From Streptomyces liliifuscus (lineage in GTDB: Bacteria; Actinomycetota; Actinomycetes; Streptomycetales; Streptomycetaceae), in the NCBI RefSeq assembly GCF_016598615.1, contig NZ_CP066831.1:3038001-3102000 (forward strand): a stretch of DNA of 64,000 nt. The letters are read 5' to 3'. Below the pieces are notes generated by a model. The model saw nothing but the letters and a program-made list of their open reading frames with translations. It searched no databases and had not been told where the DNA came from. This document shows, one piece after another, positions 44,301-51,602 of the stretch. Position numbers and translations under genes: made by a program. Positions within the stretch are counted from its first letter, which is position 1. Each line of letters starts with the position of its first letter.

Positions 44301-44338
44301 CAGTCACTCCTTGGAACGGCCGCGGCGAGCGACGGGGA

Positions 44339-44647
44339 TCAGGGGCAGGAACGCTTGTTGCCAGCGGCGGTACGCGCGGACTCGGCCAGGTCGGCGAACT
44401 GGCCCGCGAGCCGGGCGATGACCTCGGGGCAGAGCTTGTAGTAGGTGAACCGTCCGCACGGCTCCGTCTCCACCACCCCGGCCTCGCGCAGCACCCTCAG
44501 ATGGTTGGAGAGGTTGGTCTGCCTCGCACCGGTCTCCTCGATCAGATGGGTGGTGCAGAGCGTTTCCCGGGCGAGCAGGGTGACGATCCTCAGGCGGAGC
44601 GGGTCGGCCAGAACCCGCATCAGATCAGTGTCGACTGACGTCAGCAT
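44339..44647 (-). CDS. arsR: ArsR family repressor of the second arsenic module
   Basis: A 102-residue ArsR/SmtB repressor. HTH: VLADPLRLRIVTLLAR and RQTNLSNHLRVLREAGVV (about 42-59). Cys are at ETLCTTHLIEE (about 30), ETEPCGRFTYYKLCPEV (about 63 and 72) and the terminal SCP, different from the CVC type of the other ArsR, so it belongs to a separate metal-site class (C-terminal type, as in actinobacterial and CgArsR-like proteins). First gene of arsR-aqp, divergent from arsC. Confidence 0.9.
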   Translation of the reverse strand: MLTSVDTDLMRVLADPLRLRIVTLLARETLCTTHLIEETGARQTNLSNHLRVLREAGVVETEPCGRFTYYKLCPEVIARLAGQFADLAESARTAAGNKRSCP

Positions 44648-44648
44648 G

Positions 44649-44681
44649 GACTGATACTTTCACATCAGGCCAGACTGATAC
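44649..44681. promoter_or_regulatory. Operator candidate between second arsR and arsC
   Basis: GACTGATAC occurs twice in direct orientation (44649-44657 and 44673-44681), 24 bp apart, in the 72-bp divergent gap. Related words (TCAGTGTCGACTGA) lie at 44632-44645 just inside the arsR start. The motif differs from the TTCGACAT operators of the first arsR, so the two modules are probably controlled separately. Confidence 0.6.
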
Positions 44682-44719
44682 CAGTGCTCCACTTGAACCG
44701 CTTCGCGAAGGAAGAACCG

Positions 44720-45139
44720 ATGTCCTCGACTCCGCTCGCCTCCGTGCTCTTCGTCTGTGTCCACAACGCAGGGCGTTCGCAGATGGCCGCCGGATTCCTC
44801 AACCACCTCGCGGGTGACCGGATCGAGGTCCGTTCCGCCGGCTCGATCCCGGGCGACCAGGTCAACCCTGCCGCGGTCGAGGCCATGCGGGAGGTCGGCG
44901 TCGACATCTCCGGCCAGAAACCGAAGATCCTCACCACCGAGGCCGTCCAGGCGTCCGACTACGTCATCACCATGGGCTGCGGCGACGCCTGCCCGATCTT
45001 CCCCGGCAAGCACTATCTCGACTGGGCCCTCGAAGACCCGGCCGGCAAGGGCGTCGAGTCGGTACGTCCCATCCGCGACGAGATCAAGACCCGCATCGAG
45101 GCCTTGATCGCCGAGATCGACACGAAGCACGAGGCGTGA
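44720..45139 (+). CDS. arsC: Arsenate reductase (low-molecular-weight phosphatase fold)
   Basis: A 139-residue ArsC. The PTPase loop is VLFVCVHNAGRSQMAAGF (about 8-25, nucleophile Cys 12), followed by RSAGSIPGDQVNPAAV, the redox Cys pair in TMGCGDACPIFPG (about 77-89) and the DPAGKG loop (about 100). It reduces arsenate to arsenite using thioredoxin or mycothiol. AAGGAAG at six bases supports ATG 44720 rather than 44684. Its stop codon lies inside a 7-bp tandem repeat. Divergent partner of arsR-aqp. Confidence 0.93.
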   Translation: MSSTPLASVLFVCVHNAGRSQMAAGFLNHLAGDRIEVRSAGSIPGDQVNPAAVEAMREVGVDISGQKPKILTTEAVQASDYVITMGCGDACPIFPGKHYLDWALEDPAGKGVESVRPIRDEIKTRIEALIAEIDTKHEA

Positions 45140-45180
45140 AGCGCAAGGCGTGAGGCGTGAGGCGTGAGGCGTGAGGCGTG
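45132..45180. repeat. Seven-copy 7-bp tandem repeat across the arsC stop codon
   Basis: The unit AGGCGTG repeats seven times (second unit AAGCGCA), starting in the last codons of arsC and running through its TGA (45137-45139) to 45180. Each later unit also supplies TGA in the same frame, so read-through of the first stop is not helped. Confidence 0.88.
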
Positions 45181-45252
45181 ATCACGATGGCCGCGACGGA
45201 GAACGTACGCAAGGTCGTCATCGTCGGTGGCGCGCTGAACCCCCCTCCGGAC

Positions 45253-45315
45253 GCCTGGCCGATCGGACCGGGAGCTTGGCCGGTCGGACCGGGAGCCTGG
45301 CCGGTCGGCCGACGC
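45253..45315. repeat. Three-copy 21-bp tandem repeat in the gap before the Clp-N gene
   Basis: Units of 21 bp (GCCTGGCCGATCGGACCGGGA and variants) repeat three times. In one frame they would encode AWPIGPG heptads behind a possible start at 45187, whose first residues (MAATENVRKVVIVGGAL) look like the beginning of a dinucleotide-binding protein. I do not call a gene here because the frame soon enters the Clp-N gene out of phase. Confidence 0.7.
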
Positions 45316-45379
45316 CCTGGCGTGAGGTCGCCGTCTAGCGTCGGTCGTGTCCGGCCACAGCAGCCCGAGGGGAATGTCG

Positions 45380-46657
45380 ATGCACCAGCGACCGACGACC
45401 GGAGAACACACCGACGCCACCGCCATGGACGGGTCGGCCGCATTGGCCGGTGCGGCCACGGAGTTCGAGCTCGACGTCGTGGAACTGCTCGTGGAGGCAC
45501 TGCGCGACGCGGTGAAGTTCGAGTCGCCGGCCGTGGGTACCGAGAACCTGCTGTCCGCGCTCGTGATGGGTGAGACGGACGCCGGTTCGGCGATGGCCCC
45601 CGGGATGCGGAAGGCCGGCTCGCTGAGCGGTCTGGTCGCGGGCCGGGCCGGGAGCGGTGGGGCGGCCTGGGCGAACGACGACGGATACGGCAGCACTCCG
45701 GTGGACGCCACCGACGAGGACGAGGCCGAGGTCACCGCCGCCTGGCGCGAGGCCCAGTGGCGTCTCGGGCTCAAGGCCGGCGAGTCGCGCGGCTCGCGCA
45801 AGGCGAAGGAACCGGCGAACGAGAGCGGCCGGTCGCTGCCAGGGATGACCGACGCGACGCGGATGTGCCTGCTGCTCGCGCTCGGGTCGGCCCGCGCCGA
45901 AGGGACGGTCGCGGTGCGCTGCCGGCACGTGGCACGAGCCCTGCTGAACCTGCCGGCGAGCCGCGCCCGGGAAGCACTGGTCGTGGAGAGGCTGGACCTG
46001 GCCGCCGCGGCCACGGCACTCGACGCACTGGACGCGAAGGCCTCGGCGGAGACCGAGGGACCGGAATCGCGTGGCGTGCTGCTTCTCCGCCGGGCCGGCA
46101 CGCTGGGCAAGAGCGGCAACCGCCTGTCCCGCGCGATCACGTCGTGGACCGCCGGGTCGTCCATCTACGGCTCACCGGTGATGTTCGCGGTGAGCGTCGA
46201 GGCCGCACGGCAGGTGGCGCGGTACGGGCGCGGCAGGACGGAGCCCGTGGACCTCCTGCTGGGAATCCTGGCCCTGGACCGGGCCCTGGCCGTTGCCGGA
46301 CGGTCTCTGCCCGAGGATCTGGCATCGGTCAGCACGGCCGCCGAACTCCTGCGCCGGCACGGCGTACGGCACGAGTCCCTGGCCCGTGCGGCGACCATCG
46401 ACGCGCCCGTCGGTGGCCTCGACCAGACACAGCTCTCCGACTCCGCCCAGCAGGCCAGGGCGGTCGCGCAGCTCATCGCCGCCGAGCAGGGTTCGCCCAC
46501 GGTCGGTACGGTCCACCTGCTGGCCGCGCTGCTCGAAGCACCCGCGGCCGACGCGGAGGCGGGGGACGAGGGCCGGACGGTCGGACGGCTGCTGGCCGCC
46601 GAGCGCGTGGACACCGCCGCGCTGCGGGCGGAGCTGGGTCCGCGGTCGGGCGCGTGA
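45380..46657 (+). CDS. Clp N-terminal-domain protein without ATPase
   Basis: A 425-residue protein with three stretches resembling Clp-N helical repeats: ELDVVELLVEALRDAVKFES with VGTENLLSALVM (about 28-62), VSVEAARQVARYGRGRTEPV with LLLGILAL (about 270-300), and SAQQARAVAQLIAAEQGSP with VGTVHLLAALLEAP (about 355-392). No Walker motifs follow. ClpC/ClpB use this domain to bind substrates or adaptors, so it may present or sequester substrates. ATG 45380 has AGGGGA at six bases. It precedes a two-component system by about 100 bp on the same strand. Confidence 0.8.
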   Translation: MHQRPTTGEHTDATAMDGSAALAGAATEFELDVVELLVEALRDAVKFESPAVGTENLLSALVMGETDAGSAMAPGMRKAGSLSGLVAGRAGSGGAAWANDDGYGSTPVDATDEDEAEVTAAWREAQWRLGLKAGESRGSRKAKEPANESGRSLPGMTDATRMCLLLALGSARAEGTVAVRCRHVARALLNLPASRAREALVVERLDLAAAATALDALDAKASAETEGPESRGVLLLRRAGTLGKSGNRLSRAITSWTAGSSIYGSPVMFAVSVEAARQVARYGRGRTEPVDLLLGILALDRALAVAGRSLPEDLASVSTAAELLRRHGVRHESLARAATIDAPVGGLDQTQLSDSAQQARAVAQLIAAEQGSPTVGTVHLLAALLEAPAADAEAGDEGRTVGRLLAAERVDTAALRAELGPRSGA

Positions 46658-46758
46658 CATCGGGGGACCGTCCGGCAGCGCGCCCACCTGCCGCGGATAC
46701 CGTTCCTTCCGGCGGATCCGTGATACGCGGATCCGTGATGCCGGGGGCAGAGGCGAGC

Positions 46759-48255
46759 ATGAGTCAAGTGACGGAAGAACAACGGCAGTTGCCCGAACCG
46801 CCGACGCGCGGGCCGGCCGGTCCGGCACGCCGGTTGCGCCGCGAGGCGGCCGAGATCCGGGCCGCGCTGCGGGCCGCTCCACGCCGTACGGTGGTCGCCG
46901 AGGGACTGGTGTGTGCCGTGGCGGCGGCCTTCGGACTGATCCCGCTGCTGCTGATTCCGCCGGACCGGCCGGTGCTCGCGGTACTGGAGGCGTTGTGGGC
47001 GGCGCTGCTCGTCGCCGCGCGGCGCGGCCGGCCGGTCGCCGCGGTCCTGGGCGCCTTTCCACTGCTGGCGGGTGCCAACGTATGGGTGCTCGCGGTGGTA
47101 CCGCTGATCGTGCTGTCCGCCACCCGCCGCATCGCACCGCCGCGGCGCGCGTGGCGGATCGTCGGGGTGGCCTGCGCCGCGCTCGGCGGACTGACCGTCG
47201 CCGGGGGCCTGTTCCGGTGGGAGACCCTGCCGATGAATCTGGCGGAGAACGCCGTCTCCGCCGTACTCCTCCTGCTGCTCCCCACCCTGGCCGGCACCAT
47301 GCTGGGTCGGCGACGGCCCCTGGTCGACCTGCTGCGGGAGCGCAACACGTATCTGGAGCAGACTCGTACGCTGACCGCCGCGGCGGCCCGGATGGAGGAA
47401 CGGACCCGGATCGCACGGGAGATGCACGACCTCCTGGGCCACCGGCTGAGCCTGATCTCGGTGCACGCCGGGGCGCTGGAACTCGCCGCCGCGCGCCAGG
47501 CACCTCCCCTGGCCGGACAGGTGGAGCTGCTGCGCACGACCGCGGGAACGGCCATGGAGGAGCTTCGCGAGATCCTCGGCGTCCTGCGGCACTCGGACCT
47601 GTCGGACCTGCCGGACGAGACCGGGGGCGACCGGGGAACGTACGAGGACATCACCGCTCTGGTGGCCCAGTCCCGGCAGACGGGTGGCGGCCCGGTCGAG
47701 CTGGCCTGGTCGGTTCCCGACACGGTCGAGGTGGGCGCCCGTGTCCGGCAGGCGATCCACCGGGTGGTCCGCGAAGGGCTGACGAACGTGCTCAAGCACG
47801 CGTCCGGCGCGCCCACCCTGGTGGAGGTCAGGGGCACGGACGCGGGCATCGAGGTGTACGTCACCAACGGGGTGCCGCGCGTGCCGGGCGACTCCCGGGG
47901 CGGAACGAGCAGCGGGCTGGCCGGACTTCAGGAGCGGATCTCATTGCTCGGCGGCACCTTCGGGGCGGGTGCGCTGCCGGACGGCGGCTTCCGCGTGACG
48001 GCATGGCTGCCGTCCCACGCGACGAACGGGCCTGTGCCCGCCGCACCCTCGGAGGCCGGCGCCGAACCCCTGCCACCTGCACCCCGCCCTCCTTCCGGCG
48101 ACGGCGACACCTGGCGGGCAGGGGCCAACAACCCGTTGTCGGCCCAGACCCTGACCTGGCCGCGTGTCCTCGGCGCCGGCTGCACGGCGGTGCTCGTGGT
48201 CCTGCCCACGGCGGGCTTCCTGATCGTCCTGCTGGTGATGGCGGCCCTAGGATGA
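46759..48255 (+). CDS. NarL-type sensor histidine kinase
   Basis: A 498-residue kinase. Four or five N-terminal helices (about 48-190, for example LVCAVAAAFGLIPLLLIPP) give a sensor with small loops. The HisKA_3 box is RTRIAREMHDLLGHRLSLIS (His about 223), and the ATPase domain has REGLTNVLKHASG (N box about 338) and SSGLAGLQERISLLGG (G box about 388). A Pro-rich linker and an extra C-terminal transmembrane segment (LGAGCTAVLVVLPTAGFLIV) are unusual. ATG 46759 is chosen; ATG 46738 is possible. It signals to the regulator four bases downstream. Confidence 0.92.
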   Translation: MSQVTEEQRQLPEPPTRGPAGPARRLRREAAEIRAALRAAPRRTVVAEGLVCAVAAAFGLIPLLLIPPDRPVLAVLEALWAALLVAARRGRPVAAVLGAFPLLAGANVWVLAVVPLIVLSATRRIAPPRRAWRIVGVACAALGGLTVAGGLFRWETLPMNLAENAVSAVLLLLLPTLAGTMLGRRRPLVDLLRERNTYLEQTRTLTAAAARMEERTRIAREMHDLLGHRLSLISVHAGALELAAARQAPPLAGQVELLRTTAGTAMEELREILGVLRHSDLSDLPDETGGDRGTYEDITALVAQSRQTGGGPVELAWSVPDTVEVGARVRQAIHRVVREGLTNVLKHASGAPTLVEVRGTDAGIEVYVTNGVPRVPGDSRGGTSSGLAGLQERISLLGGTFGAGALPDGGFRVTAWLPSHATNGPVPAAPSEAGAEPLPPAPRPPSGDGDTWRAGANNPLSAQTLTWPRVLGAGCTAVLVVLPTAGFLIVLLVMAALG

Positions 48256-48259
48256 CCTG

Positions 48260-48913
48260 ATGATCCGAGTGCTGGTCGCCGACGACGAAGCGCTGATGCG
48301 CGTCGGAATCCGGCTGATCCTGGAGAACGCCGACGACATCGAGGTCGTCGCCGAAGCGGGCGACGGCCTGGAGGCCGCGGCGGCCTGCCGCACCCAGGAC
48401 ATCGACGTCGCCCTGCTCGACATCCAGATGCCGACCCGGGACGGCATCGCGGCCGCCGAGGACATCGCCCGGCTCTCGCCCCGTACGTGTGTGGTGATGC
48501 TGACGGCGTTCGGCGAGGAGGCGAGCGTGACGCGGGCCCTGCGGGCCGGGGCGAGCGGTTTCCTCCTCAAGGACACCGGCCCCGCCGAACTGATCCGCGC
48601 CGTGCAGCTCGCCGCGAAGGGCGAGCCGGTCCTCGCGCCCCGGATCACGCGCCAACTGCTCGAACGGCACGTGCGCTCCGGCCGTGACACCGAGGCCGCC
48701 GTGCGCAGGATCGAGGAACTCACCCCGGCCGAACGGGATGTCCTGCGCCTGCTCGGCACGGGCCTGTCCAACGCGGAGATCGCCGACCAGCTGTATATGA
48801 GCGCCGGTACGGTCAAGGCCCACATCAGCCGGATCCTGACCCGCACCGGCTGCGCCAACCGCGTCCAGGCAGCGGTCCTGGCCCATGACGCGGGGTTGCT
48901 GACGGACTGCTGA
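48260..48913 (+). CDS. NarL/FixJ family response regulator
   Basis: A 217-residue regulator. The receiver has VLVADDEALM, the phosphoacceptor Asp about 54 in ALLDIQMP, Thr/Lys at VVMLTAFG and LLKDTG. The LuxR-type HTH is ELTPAERDVLRLLGTGLSNA and EIADQLYMSAGTVKAHIS (about 150-187). Four bases after the kinase gene, so the two form a standard pair. Target genes may include the Clp-N gene just upstream. Confidence 0.95.
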   Translation: MIRVLVADDEALMRVGIRLILENADDIEVVAEAGDGLEAAAACRTQDIDVALLDIQMPTRDGIAAAEDIARLSPRTCVVMLTAFGEEASVTRALRAGASGFLLKDTGPAELIRAVQLAAKGEPVLAPRITRQLLERHVRSGRDTEAAVRRIEELTPAERDVLRLLGTGLSNAEIADQLYMSAGTVKAHISRILTRTGCANRVQAAVLAHDAGLLTDC

Positions 48914-48977
48914 GGCGGGGTCCACCGCCTGGGATCCGTGCGTCCTGCCTCCCCTGTCCCTTCGGCCCCGGCTTCGG

Positions 48978-49020
48978 TCCCGGTCCCGGCCAGAGAACTT
49001 CCGTCGGCCGGGGACCGGGA
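48978..49020. terminator. Bidirectional terminator hairpin
   Basis: Arms 48978-48991 (TCCCGGTCCCGGCC) and 49006-49020 pair over 14 bp with one bulged G around a 14-base loop. It lies between the convergent response-regulator and LLM genes. Confidence 0.6.
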
Positions 49021-49084
49021 CGAACCCCACGGCAGTCACCGGTCGGCGGATTGCCGGGGGAAGCGCGGCGAGACCGCCCGGCTA

Positions 49085-50005
49085 CTACAGCTGCGACTGC
49101 ACCTGGGAGGAGATCAGGTCCAGGTGGTCCAGATCGTCGAGGTCGAGGATCTGCAGGTAGACCCGCTGGGAACCGATCTCCGTGTATCGGCCGATCTTTT
49201 CGACGACCTCGTCCGGGGTACCGGCCAGCCCGTTCGCCTTCAGCTCCTCCACCTCGCGGCCGATCGCGGCGGCGCGGCGGGCGACCTCCGCGTCGTCCTT
49301 GCCGACGCAGGCGACGAGCGCGTTGGAGTAGACGAGGTCGGTGCCCTTGCGGCCGGTCTCCTCCGCCGCCGCGCGCACCCGGCCGAACTGCCGCTCGCTG
49401 TCCTCGATCGACGCGAACGGCATGTTGAACTCATCGGCGTAACGGCCCGCGAGGCGCGGCGTACGGGTGGCTCCGTGGCCGCCGATGAGCACCGGCACCT
49501 TGGGCTGCGCCGGCTTGGGCAGCGCGGGCGAGTCGGTGAGCTGGTAGTACGTGCCGTCGAAGCTGAAGGTCTCGCCGACCTTCGTCTCCCACAGCCCGGT
49601 GACGATCGCCAGCTGCTCCTCCAGACGGGCGAACTTCTCCTTCGGGAAGGGGATGCCGTACGCCTTGTGCTCCTCCTCGAACCAGCCCGCGCCCAGGCCC
49701 AGTTCGACGCGGCCGCCGGACATCTGGTCGACCTGGGCGACCTGGATCGCCAGGACGCCGGGCAGGCGGAACGTACCGGCGGTCATCAGTGTGCCGAGGC
49801 GGATTCGCTTGGTCTCACGGGCGAGTCCGGCGAGGGTGATCCAGGCGTCCGTGGGGCCCGGGAGGCCGTCCGCGGAACCCATGCGGAGGTAATGGTCGGA
49901 ACGGAAGAAAGCGTCAAAGCCGAGGTCTTCGGTGGCCTTGGCGACGGCGAGAAGGGTGTCGTAGGTGGCGCCCTGCTGGGGCTCGGTGAAGATTCGAAGA
50001 TCCAT
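49085..50005 (-). CDS. LLM class F420-dependent oxidoreductase
   Basis: A 306-residue luciferase-like TIM barrel. The N-terminus MDLRIFTEPQQGATYDTLLA, then LGFDAFFRSDHYLRMG (about 32-47), LARETKRIRLGTLMTAGTFR (about 68-87), GGRVELGLGAGWFEEEHKAYG (written across two parts) and VPVLIGGHGATRTPRLAGRYAD place it in the TIGR03560-like F420-dependent group. It likely uses reduced F420 for hydride transfer to an unknown substrate. ATG 50003-50005 follows AGGATGGAGG. Monocistronic. Confidence 0.92.
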   Translation of the reverse strand: MDLRIFTEPQQGATYDTLLAVAKATEDLGFDAFFRSDHYLRMGSADGLPGPTDAWITLAGLARETKRIRLGTLMTAGTFRLPGVLAIQVAQVDQMSGGRVELGLGAGWFEEEHKAYGIPFPKEKFARLEEQLAIVTGLWETKVGETFSFDGTYYQLTDSPALPKPAQPKVPVLIGGHGATRTPRLAGRYADEFNMPFASIEDSERQFGRVRAAAEETGRKGTDLVYSNALVACVGKDDAEVARRAAAIGREVEELKANGLAGTPDEVVEKIGRYTEIGSQRVYLQILDLDDLDHLDLISSQVQSQL

Positions 50006-50241
50006 GCCTCCATCCTGCACGGTCGAACGTCGGTCAACCCCATCGGTCCCGCCGGTCCTCCGCGTCCCCGGTCGGGTGAAAATGCGTCAACCGTGTACGT
50101 GGCGGGATACCGCGCCAGTGACCCGTCTGGGCGGTGATCGTTGGCTCGGGCGGAGCCGGACCGCCCGGCACCCGTCGCCGGCGGTCGGCCGGTGCGTTGC
50201 TGGTTCTCCCTGTGGGGAGGGCGAAGGCCGAGGAGGCCGTC

Positions 50242-50409
50242 ATGTCCCAGGAAACCGTTCCCTCGTCGCAGCCCAAGGGTTTGCTGCAGCAGATGGAGGA
50301 GCTGATGGCGGCGCTCAACGCGGATCTGTCGCAACTCGACGCGGATTTCCAACAGTCGGCCGAGCGCCCGGCGACCCCGACCCCGGCCGACGGTTCCGAC
50401 CACGCCTGA
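50242..50409 (+). CDS. Small acidic helical protein, unknown
   Basis: A 55-residue protein starting MSQETVPSSQPKGLLQQMEE. The centre (LLQQMEELMAALNADLSQLD) is an amphipathic helix with heptad-like leucines, followed by a Pro/Thr tail. GAGGAGG at seven bases before the ATG strongly supports translation. No family recognised. It is divergent from the LLM gene and precedes a palindromic element. Confidence 0.6.
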   Translation: MSQETVPSSQPKGLLQQMEELMAALNADLSQLDADFQQSAERPATPTPADGSDHA

Positions 50410-50412
50410 TCT

Positions 50413-50563
50413 TTTCGCCCCCGCCGCCCCTACCCATTCCCGTCCCTTGGGGCTCCGCCCCCAAACCCCGCTGAAATTCAGCCCCTCCGGCGTTCGAGGA
50501 GCGGGGGTTCGGGGGCCGGCCCCCGAGTAGTGACGGGAATGGGTAGGGGCGGCGGGGGCGAAA
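50413..50563. repeat. 151-bp palindromic MITE-like element with 32-bp perfect inverted ends
   Basis: Ends 50413-50444 and 50532-50563 are perfect 32-bp reverse complements. Between them are nested hairpins, including GGGGCTCCGCCCC and a copy of the widespread Streptomyces word that reads CTCCTCGAACGCCGGAGGGG on the other strand. It lies between the small acidic gene and the DUF6099 gene, both ending into it, so it can also act as a terminator in both directions. A related copy is inside the nitrate reductase gene. Confidence 0.85.
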
Positions 50564-50571
50564 GAAACCCC

Positions 50572-51033
50572 CTACCCCGCCGCCGCCCCCTGATCCCGTA
50601 CCGCAAGTCTTCGCAGCATCTCCAGCACCCGGTCCCTGGACTCGTCCGCCGCGTCGATCGCCTCCATGCACTGCCAGTACGTCCCCTCGTCATTGGCCGC
50701 GCAGGCTATCCCGACGAGGGCTATCCCGACCTCGCCGAGCAACCCGCCGAGATCGAGAAGCGCGAGGCGCGCATCGCCGAGCTCCGTGAGCTGGGCGGCC
50801 CGCAGCCTCCCCACATCGAGCACCGGCGCGTCCAGCACCCCGCATCCCCGCCCCGCCAACTCGGTCAACCCCAGTGCCTCGCCCCGTAATTCGGGCGGCC
50901 CGGACACCGCCAGCCGACTGCCTATCGCCTGTGCGAGGGCCTGCGCCTGCCAGGCCTCCGCCATGATCCCGGGAGCGTCCGCACTCCCCATCAGGGCACA
51001 TCTGCTCGCGCCGATGAGCCGCACCGCGTCCAT
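50572..51033 (-). CDS. DUF6099 family conserved protein
   Basis: A 153-residue mostly helical protein: MDAVRLIGASRCALMGSADA, AEAWQAQALAQAIGSRLAVS, LRAAQLTELGDARLALLDLG, GEVGIALVGIACAANDE and YWQCMEAIDAADESRDRV. This wording is that of a conserved Streptomyces family I recall as DUF6099; no role is known. No membrane helix or signal. It follows a 236-bp gap after the MazG-like gene on the same strand. Confidence 0.75.
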   Translation of the reverse strand: MDAVRLIGASRCALMGSADAPGIMAEAWQAQALAQAIGSRLAVSGPPELRGEALGLTELAGRGCGVLDAPVLDVGRLRAAQLTELGDARLALLDLGGLLGEVGIALVGIACAANDEGTYWQCMEAIDAADESRDRVLEMLRRLAVRDQGAAAG

Positions 51034-51269
51034 GCGCTGACCCCGTCTGTCCCGACGCGCTCTTCACACGCCTGCCCGAACTCCGCCTGTCCACTACCCA
51101 GAGTGAAGTGCTTCGGGACGAAAAGCCAGAGGAAGCCTGAAATCTGTGGACACGGAATTGATTGTGGACAGATCAACAACTCCGGAGAGTGACAAACGGG
51201 GTCTTCAAGTCCCTTTCCGGGGGCGCCTCATGGAGTCATGCGGACATGAAGCGGCCGTCAAGCGGACTG

Positions 51270-51602
51270 TCACGACCCCTCCCCCACCGGAAACCTCCGT
51301 TCATTCCGGTCGATCTTCGCATCGAGCGCCGCAAGGGCATCGATACCGAGCACCTCGCACACCTGCAGCAAGTACGCGAGCACGTCGGCGACTTCGTCCG
51401 TCACACGGGAGGCCCGCTCCGGGTCGTCCATCACCCGGGCCGACTCCTCGGGCGTCAACCACTGGAAGATCTCGACGAGTTCGGACGCCTCCACGCTGAG
51501 CGCGGCGACGAGGTTCTTGGGCGTGTGGTACTGCTCCCAGTTCCGCGCCGCCGCGAACTCGGTCAACCTGCGCTGCAACATCGCCACATCAAGTTCGGTC
51601 AC
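51270..51602 (-). CDS. MazG-like nucleotide pyrophosphohydrolase
   Basis: A 110-residue all-alpha NTP pyrophosphatase. The metal site shows ALSVEASELVEIFQW (about 33-47) and VTDEVADVLAYLLQVCE (about 67-83), the EExxE...ExxD pattern of MazG/RS21-C6 proteins. It would clear non-canonical dNTPs such as dCTP derivatives. ATG 51600-51602 overlaps the stop of the AAA ATPase gene, so the two are coupled. Confidence 0.9.
   Translation of the reverse strand: MTELDVAMLQRRLTEFAAARNWEQYHTPKNLVAALSVEASELVEIFQWLTPEESARVMDDPERASRVTDEVADVLAYLLQVCEVLGIDALAALDAKIDRNERRFPVGEGS

Noticed and set aside
45178..45573. 131-codon frame after arsC
   Set aside because: Only the first few residues look protein-like; the rest is repeat sequence and then the Clp-N gene in the wrong phase. 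Recorded as a possible remnant only.
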